A DNA stretch of 64,000 nucleotides from Exilibacterium tricleocarpae. GTDB taxonomy: Bacteria; Pseudomonadota; Gammaproteobacteria; Pseudomonadales; Cellvibrionaceae. The notes beneath the pieces were generated by a model. It did no database searches. It was not told the origin of the DNA and worked only from the letters and a program-made list of their open reading frames with translations. Positions 28,598-37,336 of the stretch are shown in pieces. Location: NCBI RefSeq assembly GCF_007004655.1, contig NZ_ML660101.1, positions 62,001 to 126,000 of the forward strand, written 5' to 3'. The first letter of the stretch is position 1, and each line of letters opens with the position of its first letter. A program made the position numbers and the translations under genes.

Positions 28598-28816
28598 TCC
28601 GGGGTTTGGATTGGCCCGATAATGCACCGCGGGTTTCGGGCTGCCGGAACTCAGGTGTTTAATATCACTCTGATAAATGGGGAGGGTGGGTTGTTGTGAA
28701 GTCGATCCCGGCGCTGACAACGCGGGCAAACTCGTTGTTCCGGTGTCACCTGTAAACTATACAGACTATCCACAGACTAAAAAAGCCATCCATAAACTGT
28801 AAAAAGTAGGACTACT

Positions 28817-29677
28817 ATGAACCAATACAACGAAGAGGCGGCACCACCCAGGTTGCCCGGCCCGGCGGTCTACATCGCTGCGGGGATGCTGGTGGTGTTG
28901 CTGGTGGGGGTGGGCTTTTACTTCTGGTCCAGCCAGCGTGACCGGGAATCCGAGATCCTCGATACCACTGCGGTAGCGCCGCCGGTGGATACCGCACCCG
29001 AGCCGCAAGTCGAGCTTGACTCGCAGCAGGAGACACCGCCGCCGCCCAGCTTTGCCGAGCAGGCCGAAGCCGAGGCGCAGGCGGAACCCCCGGTGGAACT
29101 GCCACCGCTAAACAACAGCGACGAGCGGGCGCGGGAATTAGCCGCCGGTCTGTCCCCGAATCTGCCGGACTGGCTGGTGCCCGATGAATTGATTCGCAAA
29201 TTTGTGCTGGCCGTCAATGTCACCAGTCGCGGTGAGTTATCGCGCAAGTACCCACCCATAGTGCCGCCGAAGCAGGCATTCGTTGCCACCAAGGTTACCG
29301 GCAATACCTTTACCATGCCCGCCGCAAGCTACCGGCGCTACGATCCCTATGTAGCGCTACTGGGGGCGATTAACATGCAGGATGTCGCCGTGCTTTACCG
29401 CCAGTACTATCCGCTGTTACAGGCGGCGCACGAAGAACTTGCGCAAACCAAGGCGGGTTTCCATGCAACACTGCTGCGGGCGATAGACAATTTGTTGACG
29501 GCCCCTGAGATCGACGGTGAACTGCCGCTGGTGAGGACCAGTGTGTTGTATCAGTACGCCGATCCGGATTTGGAAAAACTGCCGGCCACCCACAAATTAC
29601 TGCTGCGGATGGGTGCGGAGAATACCCGTGAGCTCAAACGCGCACTGCGCGAGTTGAGAACAGCACTGACTCCCTAG
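28817..29677 (+). CDS. DUF3014 membrane-anchored protein
   Basis: 286 residues with AGGA 5 bases before the start. One transmembrane helix (residues 18-40) is followed by a Pro/Glu-rich linker (about 50-100) and a C-terminal domain matching DUF3014 (LAAGLSPNLPDWLVPDELIRKFVLAVNVTSRGELSRK, RRYDPYVALLGAINMQDVAVLYRQYYPLLQAAHEEL). The bulk should lie in the periplasm. The family is widespread in Proteobacteria without an assigned function. Confidence 0.85.
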   Translation: MNQYNEEAAPPRLPGPAVYIAAGMLVVLLVGVGFYFWSSQRDRESEILDTTAVAPPVDTAPEPQVELDSQQETPPPPSFAEQAEAEAQAEPPVELPPLNNSDERARELAAGLSPNLPDWLVPDELIRKFVLAVNVTSRGELSRKYPPIVPPKQAFVATKVTGNTFTMPAASYRRYDPYVALLGAINMQDVAVLYRQYYPLLQAAHEELAQTKAGFHATLLRAIDNLLTAPEIDGELPLVRTSVLYQYADPDLEKLPATHKLLLRMGAENTRELKRALRELRTALTP

Positions 29678-29937
29678 GCGCCAAGACTCAAACGCGCATA
29701 GCGCAAGCGGAGGAAAGCGCCGGGACTGCAATACAAGCGGCGAAGGCCCTTACACACAGATAAAAAAACCTGTAGCATGGACCGGACATGCAGTCAGGCC
29801 CAAGCGCAGGGATGCGGTTGCAAGTGTGGCCCGATTCCCGGCTCCGGTTTTTCAGGCTGTATGGACACACTTTCGGGCGCTTGGCACACAGATGTGTGCC
29901 AGAGGTAGCGCCACCCATTCAGACAAGGATGTCTAAA

Positions 29938-30372
29938 ATGCAAAAACTCTCTTTCAGATACCCCTTAACACAGAATATTGCCGCCGGTGTGATTGTTGCG
30001 GCAGTGCACCTCGCCTGGTCTGTCGAGGCCGGCGCCGTTATCTACCGTTGGACCGACGCGGACGGCAAACTACACCTGAGCGACGAAAAACCCCGGCACC
30101 AGGACTATGGGACGGTAGCGGAAAGTGATTTGCCCCCTGTGCACATGACCCCGGCACCGGTTGTCCGCCCGGCTGAAAAGCCGACGTCCAAGCCGGTAAA
30201 GAAGAAAAAAACTGTGCGAAAAAAAACGCTTGACTGCACGCGCTACGAGAAAAAACTGGCCACCATCAAACGCAAACTCTGGTCCGGTTACAAGGAGCCG
30301 GGCGGCAATAAATTGCGCGCCCAGCGGCGTGAGTACCGGGCGCTGTTGAGAAACTGCAAAAAGAATTTGTGA
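29938..30372 (+). CDS. DUF4124-containing secreted protein
   Basis: 144 residues from ATG 29938, chosen because AAGGA lies 8 bases upstream; the ATG at 29929 sits on that site. After a signal-like hydrophobic stretch (NIAAGVIVAAVHLAWSVEAGA) comes the DUF4124 motif VIYRWTDADGKLHLSDEKP. The remainder is basic (KPVKKKKTVRKKTLDCTRYEKKL) and may bind nucleic acid or envelope polymer. Function unknown. Confidence 0.8.
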   Translation: MQKLSFRYPLTQNIAAGVIVAAVHLAWSVEAGAVIYRWTDADGKLHLSDEKPRHQDYGTVAESDLPPVHMTPAPVVRPAEKPTSKPVKKKKTVRKKTLDCTRYEKKLATIKRKLWSGYKEPGGNKLRAQRREYRALLRNCKKNL

Positions 30373-30587
30373 GTACCCGGTGCGGGCGCGGCTGCCTCCG
30401 GGCGGCGCCCGCTACCTTGACGGTAGGGCAAGTATCCTGCGGTCGGTATTCGGGATCAATCCGGCGCACGGCATCCTCTTGCCCAGGCAATCAGTCTGGC
30501 GCTGGGAGGCTTTTGCGCACTGGATAGAATTTTAGACTCATTATCTTCGCGCCAACTGGTTAGTTCGACATCTCGACAATATCCGGG

Positions 30588-31475
30588 CTAGTGAATCGCG
30601 ACGGCGTCCAGGCGGGCGAGCTTGTCCGGGTTGCGCACGATATAGATAGCGGTGACCTGGCCAACCGGGTCGTAGGCAAAGGAGATAACGGCGGTAACCG
30701 CTTCATCGCGTTTCAGCACGGCGCCGCGGGCGCCGTTGATATCGATCCACTGCCACTGGAGATCGGCCCAGTAGTTGCGCAGACGTTGTGAGACGAAAGC
30801 CATAACGCCGGTCTTGCCGTGAATGCTATCGCGTATGGCCGCCACCTTGCCGCCACCGTCGGCGGTGAGCTGTACATCGCTCGCCAGCATGGCACTGAGC
30901 CGGCCGGTGCTGCCTTCGGTAATGGCAACTTCAAACGCCGCCAGCAACTCGCTCTGGCGCACCAGTGGTGTCAAATGGCGGGCCTGGTCCCGGCCGATAC
31001 GGGTTCTGGCCCTGGAGACCAGCTTGCGGCAGGCCGCCTCTTGTATCTCCAGGGTCGCAGCCACTTCGACATAGGGGTGGTCGAATACCTCGTGCAGCAG
31101 GTAAGCCGCTCTTTCCTTCGGCGTCAGCCGTTCGAGCATCAGCAGAAAGCCCGTCGTCAGCGACCCGGCAAGGTCCAGCTTGGCTTCCGCTTCGTTGTCG
31201 ATGGCCGTGTGTATCGGTTCCGGCAGCCAGCTGCCCACATAGTTGACCCGCGCGCGGTGGGTGGCGCGCAGCAGGTCGAGACAGCGGCGGGTGCAGGTGG
31301 TGGTCAACCAGGCGCGGGTGTTCTCGACCAGGGTGCGATCGGTGTTGGCCCATTTCAGGAAGGTGTCTTGCACGGCATCCTCGGCGTCCGCCCGTGAACC
31401 CAGGATGCGATAGGCCAGGCCCAGCAGATGCGGCCGGGCCTGCTCGAAGCGCTGGGTGTCGTTGGCATCAACCAT
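30588..31475 (-). CDS. ECF41-type RNA polymerase sigma factor with C-terminal SnoaL-like domain
   Basis: 295 residues. Sigma region 2 (LLGLAYRILGSRADAEDAVQDTFLKW) and region 4 (LTPKERAAYLLHEVFDHPYVEVAATLEIQEAACRKLVSRAR) are followed by a SnoaL-like domain. All three hallmark motifs of the ECF41 group are present: WLPEP in the linker, DGGGK in the SnoaL part and NPDKL near the C-terminus. In this group the C-terminal domain adjusts sigma activity in place of an anti-sigma factor. It starts one base after the end of the carboxymuconolactone decarboxylase gene, the standard ECF41 partner. Confidence 0.93.
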   Translation of the reverse strand: MVDANDTQRFEQARPHLLGLAYRILGSRADAEDAVQDTFLKWANTDRTLVENTRAWLTTTCTRRCLDLLRATHRARVNYVGSWLPEPIHTAIDNEAEAKLDLAGSLTTGFLLMLERLTPKERAAYLLHEVFDHPYVEVAATLEIQEAACRKLVSRARTRIGRDQARHLTPLVRQSELLAAFEVAITEGSTGRLSAMLASDVQLTADGGGKVAAIRDSIHGKTGVMAFVSQRLRNYWADLQWQWIDINGARGAVLKRDEAVTAVISFAYDPVGQVTAIYIVRNPDKLARLDAVAIH

Positions 31476-31476
31476 T

Positions 31477-31908
31477 TCAGTGCCTCGAAATATTGATACG
31501 GTTCCAGAGATTGATCATAGCTACCGTAGCGGTGAGTATACCGATCTCCGGCTCGGAAAAATGGTTCCGCAGGCGCGCCCGCAGTGCGCCCAGATCGACG
31601 CCGGCGTCGAGGCTGGTCAGGGCTTCGGTCCAGGCCAGGGCCGCCTGTTCCGGCTCGGTGAAGTCGCCGACCTGATCCCAGACGATGACCCGATCCAGGC
31701 GCTCGTCGGTCTCGCCGTCCCGGCGCGCCTCGCGGATATGCATTTTGATACAGAAACCGCAGCGATTGATCTGTGAGGCCCGCAATTGCACCAGGTGATG
31801 TATGGTGCGGTCGAAGCCGTGGGTATCCATAGTGTCGTGAATGCCGGCCAGGGACTGGAGGACATCGGGGACTACCTGCTCGTACTTTACTGCTGTAGTG
31901 TCACTCAT
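31477..31908 (-). CDS. Carboxymuconolactone decarboxylase-family protein (AhpD-like)
   Basis: 143 residues. The AhpD/CMD core motif is seen as LVQLRASQINRCGFCIKMHIREARRDGETDERLD (the usual C-x-x-C is C-G-F-C, with H two residues later), suggesting a peroxidase-like redox site. It is directly followed by the ECF41 sigma gene. In known cases the ECF41 factor drives mainly this partner gene. A matching promoter lies upstream at 31953-31979. Confidence 0.92.
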   Translation of the reverse strand: MSDTTAVKYEQVVPDVLQSLAGIHDTMDTHGFDRTIHHLVQLRASQINRCGFCIKMHIREARRDGETDERLDRVIVWDQVGDFTEPEQAALAWTEALTSLDAGVDLGALRARLRNHFSEPEIGILTATVAMINLWNRINISRH

Positions 31909-31952
31909 GAGGCGTTTTCCTTTATCTCGTTACATCGAACTTACAATCCAGT

Positions 31953-31979
31953 GACGATTGGAGAACGCCATTTGTGACC
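31953..31979 (-). promoter_or_regulatory. ECF41-type promoter
   Basis: On the minus strand GGTCACA (31979-31973), a 16-base spacer and CGTC (31956-31953) match the ECF41 target pattern TGTCACA-N16-CGTC except for one base. It lies about 45 bases before the carboxymuconolactone decarboxylase start, giving autoregulation of the operon. Confidence 0.75.
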
Positions 31980-31988
31980 GGAGACTGT

Positions 31989-32846
31989 TTACAACGGCTC
32001 GTTTTTTTCCAACTGTTCGATGATCGGCAGGAATCCCATATCGTACATCTGCGTCATCATTTGCAGTACATCTTTGTCGGTTTTTTCGATACTGCCACCT
32101 CTTACAGGCGGTGCGGGATCATACTCCATATCCAGCATGACGCCCTGGGTGTATTTCTCGCCCCATATGTCATTGACGATGGCCAACGACATATCCATGC
32201 CGGCGGTGACACCGGCGGATGTCCAGTATTTGCCATCCCGGGTAAAGCGTTCGCCGGTAAAGTCGACGCCATATCTCGTTAACATCTGCTCGGCCCGATA
32301 CCAGTTGGTCGTTGCCTTGCGGCCTTTGAGCAAGCCTGTCCCGGCGAGAATCCAGCCGCCGCTGCAAACGCTGGCGGTATAGGTGGTCGTTTTGTCGATT
32401 TTGCGAATCCAGTCGTGGAGTTCACGGTTGTAGACATTTTTCAGCGTTTCGGCAAAACCACCGGGAATCACCAGGATGTCCAGCGCCTCAACCCGATCGA
32501 TAGTCGTGTCGGGAACCAGTTCCACTCCTATCACGGTTTTGATATGGCCGGGCTTGGTACTGATGAGTTGGGTTTTAGCGCCCATAATCTGGCCGAGCAC
32601 ATAGCGTGGACCTGTGACATCGAGAATGTTAACGCCGTCGTAAACCAGGATACCGATGGATTTGATGATTGTTTTTGGCGTACCGACAACGGCTTGCATA
32701 GCCGCGACGTGGGCATCACGTGGGGCCGGCGGTTGCGAGGCTGACACGTCTTTCGCCTCCGGCACCCCGGCTGCGGTATCGACCGCCAGCGCCAGCATAA
32801 ATAACAGAACAGGCACTGCCCGAGTGATCAATGAGTGATGTTTCAT
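31989..32846 (-). CDS. Exported DJ-1/PfpI-family protein (isonitrile hydratase/GlxA-amidase-like)
   Basis: 285 residues with AGGTG about 9 bases before the start. A signal peptide (MKHHSLITRAVPVLLFMLALAVDTAAG) is followed by a PfpI-type class I glutamine amidotransferase fold: GILVYDGVNILDVTGP (with the conserved acidic Asp), ILVIPGGF, and the nucleophile Cys in YTASVCSGGWILAGTGLL (about residue 165). Secreted members are less common than cytoplasmic ones. It lies 39 bases downstream of the siderophore-type receptor gene, perhaps in one transcript. Confidence 0.85.
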   Translation of the reverse strand: MKHHSLITRAVPVLLFMLALAVDTAAGVPEAKDVSASQPPAPRDAHVAAMQAVVGTPKTIIKSIGILVYDGVNILDVTGPRYVLGQIMGAKTQLISTKPGHIKTVIGVELVPDTTIDRVEALDILVIPGGFAETLKNVYNRELHDWIRKIDKTTTYTASVCSGGWILAGTGLLKGRKATTNWYRAEQMLTRYGVDFTGERFTRDGKYWTSAGVTAGMDMSLAIVNDIWGEKYTQGVMLDMEYDPAPPVRGGSIEKTDKDVLQMMTQMYDMGFLPIIEQLEKNEPL

Positions 32847-32885
32847 GTTTGTATCACCTATCTGAGATTGTCTAAAAATAACGAT

Positions 32886-35033
32886 CTAAAATTCAGCACG
32901 CACAGATAAATAAGCCGCTCGCGGCTGGCCGGGGCGGACAAATTCGTCATTAAAATACTGGTAGGGGGTGAAATAATCCTCGTCCAATAAATTGACTATC
33001 TTCAGAGCCAGACTCACTTGGCTGCCGAGCTGATACTCTGCCTGTAAATCGACCACGGAGTAACTGTCCGACTCCAGTCGATTGGCATCCGTCAACGGCG
33101 CCTCGCCGGCATAGGTGACGCCGGCTCCTACCCCAAAGCCTTGCAGAACGCCGTCGACAAAACGGTAGCGGGCGGCAATCCGGCCGCTGGTTTCCGGGAC
33201 GCGCGCAAGGGAATTGCCAACTTCGAATTGCGCGCCGAAAGATTCGATGGACTTGGTAACTTCCGCATCGGTATAGGCGAGATTGGCCAGCAGTGAAAAG
33301 CTTGGATCGGGTTCCCAGATCATATCGACTTCCACCCCCCGGCTTTCCAGTTCGCCGCCTTGAATAGAAAACCCTCGATTGTCGGGATCTGATGTCGGCA
33401 CGTTGTCCCTGGTGATCTGGTAGGCGGCAAGGGTGCCGGATAAACCGCCAGCGCCGGTATTGAATTTAATACCCAGCTCATAGGCCTCAGAGCCTTCAAG
33501 TTGGGGTGGGCGGCTGTTGGCGCCGAAAAACAGAGGCAGCCGCGAGCCGGTGGCGAAGCCGGCGAACAGCGACAACTTGTCAGACAGGCTGTAGGAAACG
33601 CCCACTCTAGGGTCCACTTCCCTGAGAGTTTCATCGGCGCTGGGACCGAACCCCTGGTCTTCAACGATCTCATAGTGGCTGTAACGGGCGCTCAGCATAA
33701 TATGAACCCGCTCGGCCAGGGTGATGTGATCCTGAATATACAGCGCGGCGGTTGCGTATTCGTTATTACCGGTAAAAATACAGCACGCTAAAGCGGGGTC
33801 GAAACGCAATGTGTTCTCGCCCGCGGCGTAGTCGAGGGTGCCGACCACATTGCGCGCGGTAAATGAGCCCTCGTACTCAGTCTCATCGAGCGTCATACCT
33901 ATCAGGAAATTGTGTTCCGCCACACCCCAGGCGAGCTTTGCGGTAACACTGGCATCAACCGTGATTTCTTCAGTATCCACTAACAGACCGCCTGCCGTGT
34001 ACTCGCCGACGGTTGCGGGTGTACCGGGCGGTGCGCCCGCCGGTGGGCGCAGTACGAGTGGAAGGAGCCAGGTCGCCCACTCGTCGAAGTGGTTGTCAAA
34101 ATAACGGATGTGGACGTTGCCCGCCCAGGTATCGTTAAAGGTGTGATTCAGGGTGAGATGGACAGATTGATTTTCGATCTCGGTTGGCGGTGCATCCGTT
34201 GCGCCGGGAAATTGAAACGCGTCAACGCCGGGCAGGCCGGCAACGGCGCCCGGTAAACCGGTGTACTCCAGTTGCTCAATTTTGGTGTAGAAGCTGCGCA
34301 GGATAAGGTCGGTCTTATTGCTCAGTTGCGCAGCGAACGATGGATAAACGGCCACCCGCTCGATATTGCCGTTGTCGATAAAGTCGTCCGACTGCTGCCG
34401 CTCGGCGGCAATGCGCAGGCCCATGGTTTCCGTCAGCGGCTGGTTGATATCCAACTGCACCGCGCCGTGGGCGTCGCTGCCTGCCGCGAGCCCGATCTCG
34501 TAACGCGCTTCGGGTTTCGGTGTTTTGGTCACCACATTGATCAGACCGCCGACGGGGGCGCCGGTACCGCCGCCGTACAACACCGATGTGGGACCCTTGG
34601 CTACTTCGATGCGTTCGACGCCAACCAGGCTCGATGGATCGATGACCGCGGTATCGCCGTAGCCGAGCAGGCCGTCGACAAAGATTTCCGCCTCGAAACC
34701 CCGCATCAGTGGGTTGGCGAGCACGGTTTCGGCGGGGTTGTTGGGTACTACACCGGAGACGTTGTAGAGCATCTCGGAGAGGGTTAAACCCTGCTGCTCC
34801 CTGATGAGGTCTTCGGTAAGTATCTGTATTGACTGGGATAAATCAATCAGGGGGACATCTGTTTTGGCAACAGTGGCGTGTTCGGCGGCATAGATTGTCG
34901 ACCTGTCGCCAATGACGGTCATATTTTCGATACGCCAACTGGAGGCATCTTTCTCAGCAGCCGTTAAAGCCGGTGGTAAAACGCCGGTAGATAATACTGA
35001 CGTTATGAACGTTATGCTTTGCAGATGGCCCAT
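32886..35033 (-). CDS. TonB-dependent siderophore-type receptor
   Basis: 715 residues from ATG 35033, where a signal peptide starts (MGHLQSITFITSVLSTGVLPPALTAA); an ATG 39 bases upstream lacks a ribosome-binding site. The plug shows siderophore-receptor features (VPLIDLSQSIQILTEDLIREQQ, LYNVSGVVPNN, MRGFEAEIFVDGLLGYG, VERIEVAKGPTSVLYGGGTGAPVGGLINVVTKTP). The barrel ends in the canonical aromatic residue (VRAEF). It probably imports a ferric chelate. No clear Fur box is visible upstream. Confidence 0.93.
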   Translation of the reverse strand: MGHLQSITFITSVLSTGVLPPALTAAEKDASSWRIENMTVIGDRSTIYAAEHATVAKTDVPLIDLSQSIQILTEDLIREQQGLTLSEMLYNVSGVVPNNPAETVLANPLMRGFEAEIFVDGLLGYGDTAVIDPSSLVGVERIEVAKGPTSVLYGGGTGAPVGGLINVVTKTPKPEARYEIGLAAGSDAHGAVQLDINQPLTETMGLRIAAERQQSDDFIDNGNIERVAVYPSFAAQLSNKTDLILRSFYTKIEQLEYTGLPGAVAGLPGVDAFQFPGATDAPPTEIENQSVHLTLNHTFNDTWAGNVHIRYFDNHFDEWATWLLPLVLRPPAGAPPGTPATVGEYTAGGLLVDTEEITVDASVTAKLAWGVAEHNFLIGMTLDETEYEGSFTARNVVGTLDYAAGENTLRFDPALACCIFTGNNEYATAALYIQDHITLAERVHIMLSARYSHYEIVEDQGFGPSADETLREVDPRVGVSYSLSDKLSLFAGFATGSRLPLFFGANSRPPQLEGSEAYELGIKFNTGAGGLSGTLAAYQITRDNVPTSDPDNRGFSIQGGELESRGVEVDMIWEPDPSFSLLANLAYTDAEVTKSIESFGAQFEVGNSLARVPETSGRIAARYRFVDGVLQGFGVGAGVTYAGEAPLTDANRLESDSYSVVDLQAEYQLGSQVSLALKIVNLLDEDYFTPYQYFNDEFVRPGQPRAAYLSVRAEF

Positions 35034-35343
35034 TGGCGTCGCCTCGCCGTGAAAAGGCGCATAAGCTAGCATTAACCCGGTAAGGCGGGAATGCGGTAGA
35101 TTGCCGCAGCTGTTTTCGAGATGGGAACGTTTACGGGTATGAAGCCCTGGTAAACGGCTTGAACCTTCCTTATTTACATATCAGTATAAGAAAGATCGTT
35201 TTAGTGGAAAAAGACATAAAAAGATACATTTTTATAATATATCCTTAGTTTCTATGCTATTTTTGTTTCGTTTATTTCGTTTGTGCTAGTATCCCTCCGT
35301 ATCCTCCAAGAGCACGAGTAGTCCCTAAACGCTGAGGTCCGCC
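35034..35343. other. AT-rich divergent region between the receptor gene and the toxin-antitoxin pair
   Basis: About 310 bases, markedly AT-rich at 35160-35290. It must hold promoters for both directions. No Fur-type 19-mer or obvious palindromic operator stands out. Confidence 0.5.
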
Positions 35344-35796
35344 ATGCCCGTTCAAAAAATAGTCCACCTACCTACGCCAGCAGAGGTGGAGCAAGCGAAA
35401 GTATCGAGTCGCACCCTCTCAAAGTATACGAATGTCGAGAGGGTCCAACTCTCGCTGCGAGGATGCAACGGTGAGTCCGATGACTTGGTGCTGCCTGGAC
35501 ATGTGTTGCAAATACTTCTGGATGTGCTGTCTGAGATGTCTAAGGGTAATGCCGTCAGCCTAATTCCTCACCATCAAGAGTTGAGTACCCAGGAGGCTGC
35601 GAGCCTGTTGAATGTAAGTCGTCCGTTCTTGGTTGGTTTGCTTGAGAAAGGCGAGATTCCTTTTCGGAAAGTGGGTGCTCATAGGAGAGTGCTGCTCAAT
35701 GATGTACTGGCTTATAAAGAGCGTTGTGATTGCCAACGTGCTGAAGTGCTGGATGAACTGACTGCGTTCTCTCAGGAAAACGACTTGGGGTATTGA
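35344..35796 (+). CDS. HTH (excisionase-type) antitoxin
   Basis: 150 residues, GAGG 7 bases before the start. The C-terminal part has an excisionase/MerR-like helix-turn-helix (LSTQEAASLLNVSRPFLVGLLEKGEIPFRKVGAHRRVLLNDVLAYK, residues about 80-125). The N-terminal 75 residues are unlike known DNA-binding folds and may hold the toxin-binding part. It is followed after 4 bases by a PIN-domain gene, the layout of a type II toxin-antitoxin operon whose antitoxin represses its own promoter. Confidence 0.85.
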   Translation: MPVQKIVHLPTPAEVEQAKVSSRTLSKYTNVERVQLSLRGCNGESDDLVLPGHVLQILLDVLSEMSKGNAVSLIPHHQELSTQEAASLLNVSRPFLVGLLEKGEIPFRKVGAHRRVLLNDVLAYKERCDCQRAEVLDELTAFSQENDLGY

Positions 35797-35800
35797 GTCA

Positions 35801-36367
35801 GTGGCGAAGTTTTCGGTAGTTTATGACGCTAATGTATTATATCCCGCTCCGTTGCGGGATTTGCTTATGCGCCTGGCGCTAACCGATTTGTTTAAAGCGC
35901 ACTGGACCGACGCCATTCACGAAGAGTGGATTGCGGCCCTACTGCGCCAGGGCAAACACACCCGAGAAAAGCTGGAGCATGTTAAAGCGTTGACGGATGC
36001 TCATATTCGAGATGCCAAAGTTTATGGTTATGAGGACCTGATAGATAGTTTTAACCTCCCCGACCCTGATGATCACCACGTGTTGGCGGCAGCAATTCGC
36101 TGCAGTGCCGATGCAATCGTGACTTTTAATAAAAAGGACTTTCCAGAAGGGACATTATCTCCTTACAGCATTGATATTATTCATCCCGATGATTTTATCT
36201 ATTATCAAATTGATATGGCGCCTGCAATCTGTTGTAAGGCTATACGCGCTCAACGCCTGGCACTAAAAAATCCGGTAATCGCGGTGGATGATTTTCTTGG
36301 AACCCTGCAAAAGCAGCAATTACCCCAAACGGTCTCCAAGCTAAAAGAGTTTGTTGAGTTTCTTTAA
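35801..36367 (+). CDS. PIN-domain toxin (RNase, PIN_3-like)
   Basis: 188 residues from GTG 35801. Acidic residues of a PIN nuclease are present: VVYDANVLYPAPLRD (Asp at residue 9), IHEEWIAAL (Glu near 43), LPDPDDHHVLAAAI (Asp near 90) and ADAIVTFNKKDFPEG (Asp near 105). Residues beyond about 125 form an extra helical tail. It would cleave RNA when free of the HTH partner encoded 4 bases upstream. The location beside tRNA genes and repeats suggests an acquired module. Confidence 0.88.
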   Translation: MAKFSVVYDANVLYPAPLRDLLMRLALTDLFKAHWTDAIHEEWIAALLRQGKHTREKLEHVKALTDAHIRDAKVYGYEDLIDSFNLPDPDDHHVLAAAIRCSADAIVTFNKKDFPEGTLSPYSIDIIHPDDFIYYQIDMAPAICCKAIRAQRLALKNPVIAVDDFLGTLQKQQLPQTVSKLKEFVEFL

Positions 36368-36542
36368 TCTGGTGCTAAACAAGTGTGTCTCGTGACATTC
36401 ATACTTTTGTCGGCTCAATCCTTGCGGCGGGCGCACGACTAAATGTCGAAACATAAAAAAGAACGCGGAAAAAGGCTTTAATCACCAAAAACTACCTTAC
36501 TATTCAAGTGCTTAGGTAATAATTCGGGTCAAAGAAGCAAAA

Positions 36543-36619
36543 TGGCGCACCCGGAGAGATTCGAACTCCCGACCAAGTGGTTCGAAGCCACCTACTCTAT
36601 CCAGCTGAGCTACGGGTGC
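36543..36619 (-). tRNA. tRNA-Arg (anticodon TCG)
   Basis: 77 bases with encoded CCA. Acceptor GCACCCG pairs with CGGGTGC; the D-arm contains AGCTCAGCTGGATAGAG; the anticodon loop is CTTCGAA, giving TCG; the T-arm contains GTTCGAATC. All stems pair. Confidence 0.95.
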
Positions 36620-36971
36620 GTTGGGGGCGGCCATACTAATAGGTGGGGTGAAGCTGGTCAAGCGCTTCCGCGGGTGGGCGATCGGGAATTGGCGCAGACG
36701 CCGCTGCCGGTGGATTATATTATCGCGGTGGAAAACGATAATTGTTTACGCCAGTTGCCGGCGTTGCCCGACACCATTGCCGTTCTGAGTGCGGGACTAA
36801 GTCTCAGTTGGATGCAGGCGCCTTGGTTGAGAGAGAAAACCGTTGCGTATTGGGGAGATATGAACACTTGGGGCATGCAAATGCTGGCATGGGCCCGCTC
36901 CTGGCAGCCGCAGGTCACGCCGCCAAGCTTTGCTTGGTGGCTGGCAATCCGGACCAGGGGCATTCGCAGAA
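36620..36971. other. Spacer between the two tRNA-Arg genes
   Basis: 352 bases. Short open frames exist on both strands but none has a ribosome-binding site or recognisable protein. I see no repeat of note. Confidence 0.5.
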
Positions 36972-37048
36972 TGGCCCGCCCGAGAGGATTCGAACCTCTG
37001 ACCTTTGCCTCCGGAGGGCAACGCTCTATCCAGCTGAGCTACGGGCGG
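36972..37048 (-). tRNA. tRNA-Arg (anticodon CCG)
   Basis: 77 bases with encoded CCA. Acceptor CCGCCCG pairs with CGGGCGG; the anticodon loop CTCCGGA gives CCG; the T-arm has GTTCGAATC. Its 5' half and upstream flank are duplicated at 41105, on the far side of a gene island. Confidence 0.95.
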
Positions 37049-37250
37049 GTAGCGGTGAGTTCCAAATGTGTGCCAGCGCCATCCGGCTGCAACAGCAGTG
37101 GTCAGCTCTGCCCACTGCCAATGCCCTGCTTACTCGGCCGACACTGAGCCGCAATGATACTTATCTCTACTGCAGGAGTCCATGCTCGCTACAGCTTAAA
37201 TAACCGCCGCGCAGTCCCACAGCGAAACGCCACAAAGTCCGACAGCAACC
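37022..37250. repeat. Left copy of a duplicated tRNA-Arg/amidohydrolase-end segment
   Basis: From the 5' half of the tRNA through about 37250, the sequence aligns with 41105 onward, including CAGCTTAAATA at the amidohydrolase stop and its last codons. About 120 bases of coding sequence present in the right copy (about 41310-41430) are missing here, so this copy ends in a decayed gene fragment. The two copies bracket the island 37337-41104. Confidence 0.75.
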
Positions 37251-37336
37251 GGTCTAATTCTCGGGCACTGCTGACGCCAACTGAGCTGGCTTGCTGCCAC
37301 TGAGATACCTGCCGAAAAGTCATCCCCCGATATGGA

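Noticed and set aside
35073-35343. Fur box upstream of the siderophore-type receptor
   Set aside because: The region is AT-rich but I could not find a match to the 19-bp Fur consensus.
36542-37147. Open frame of 201 codons on the plus strand
   Set aside because: It reads through both tRNA-Arg genes in antisense; the repeated FELPT/SIQLSYG pieces are tRNA sequence.
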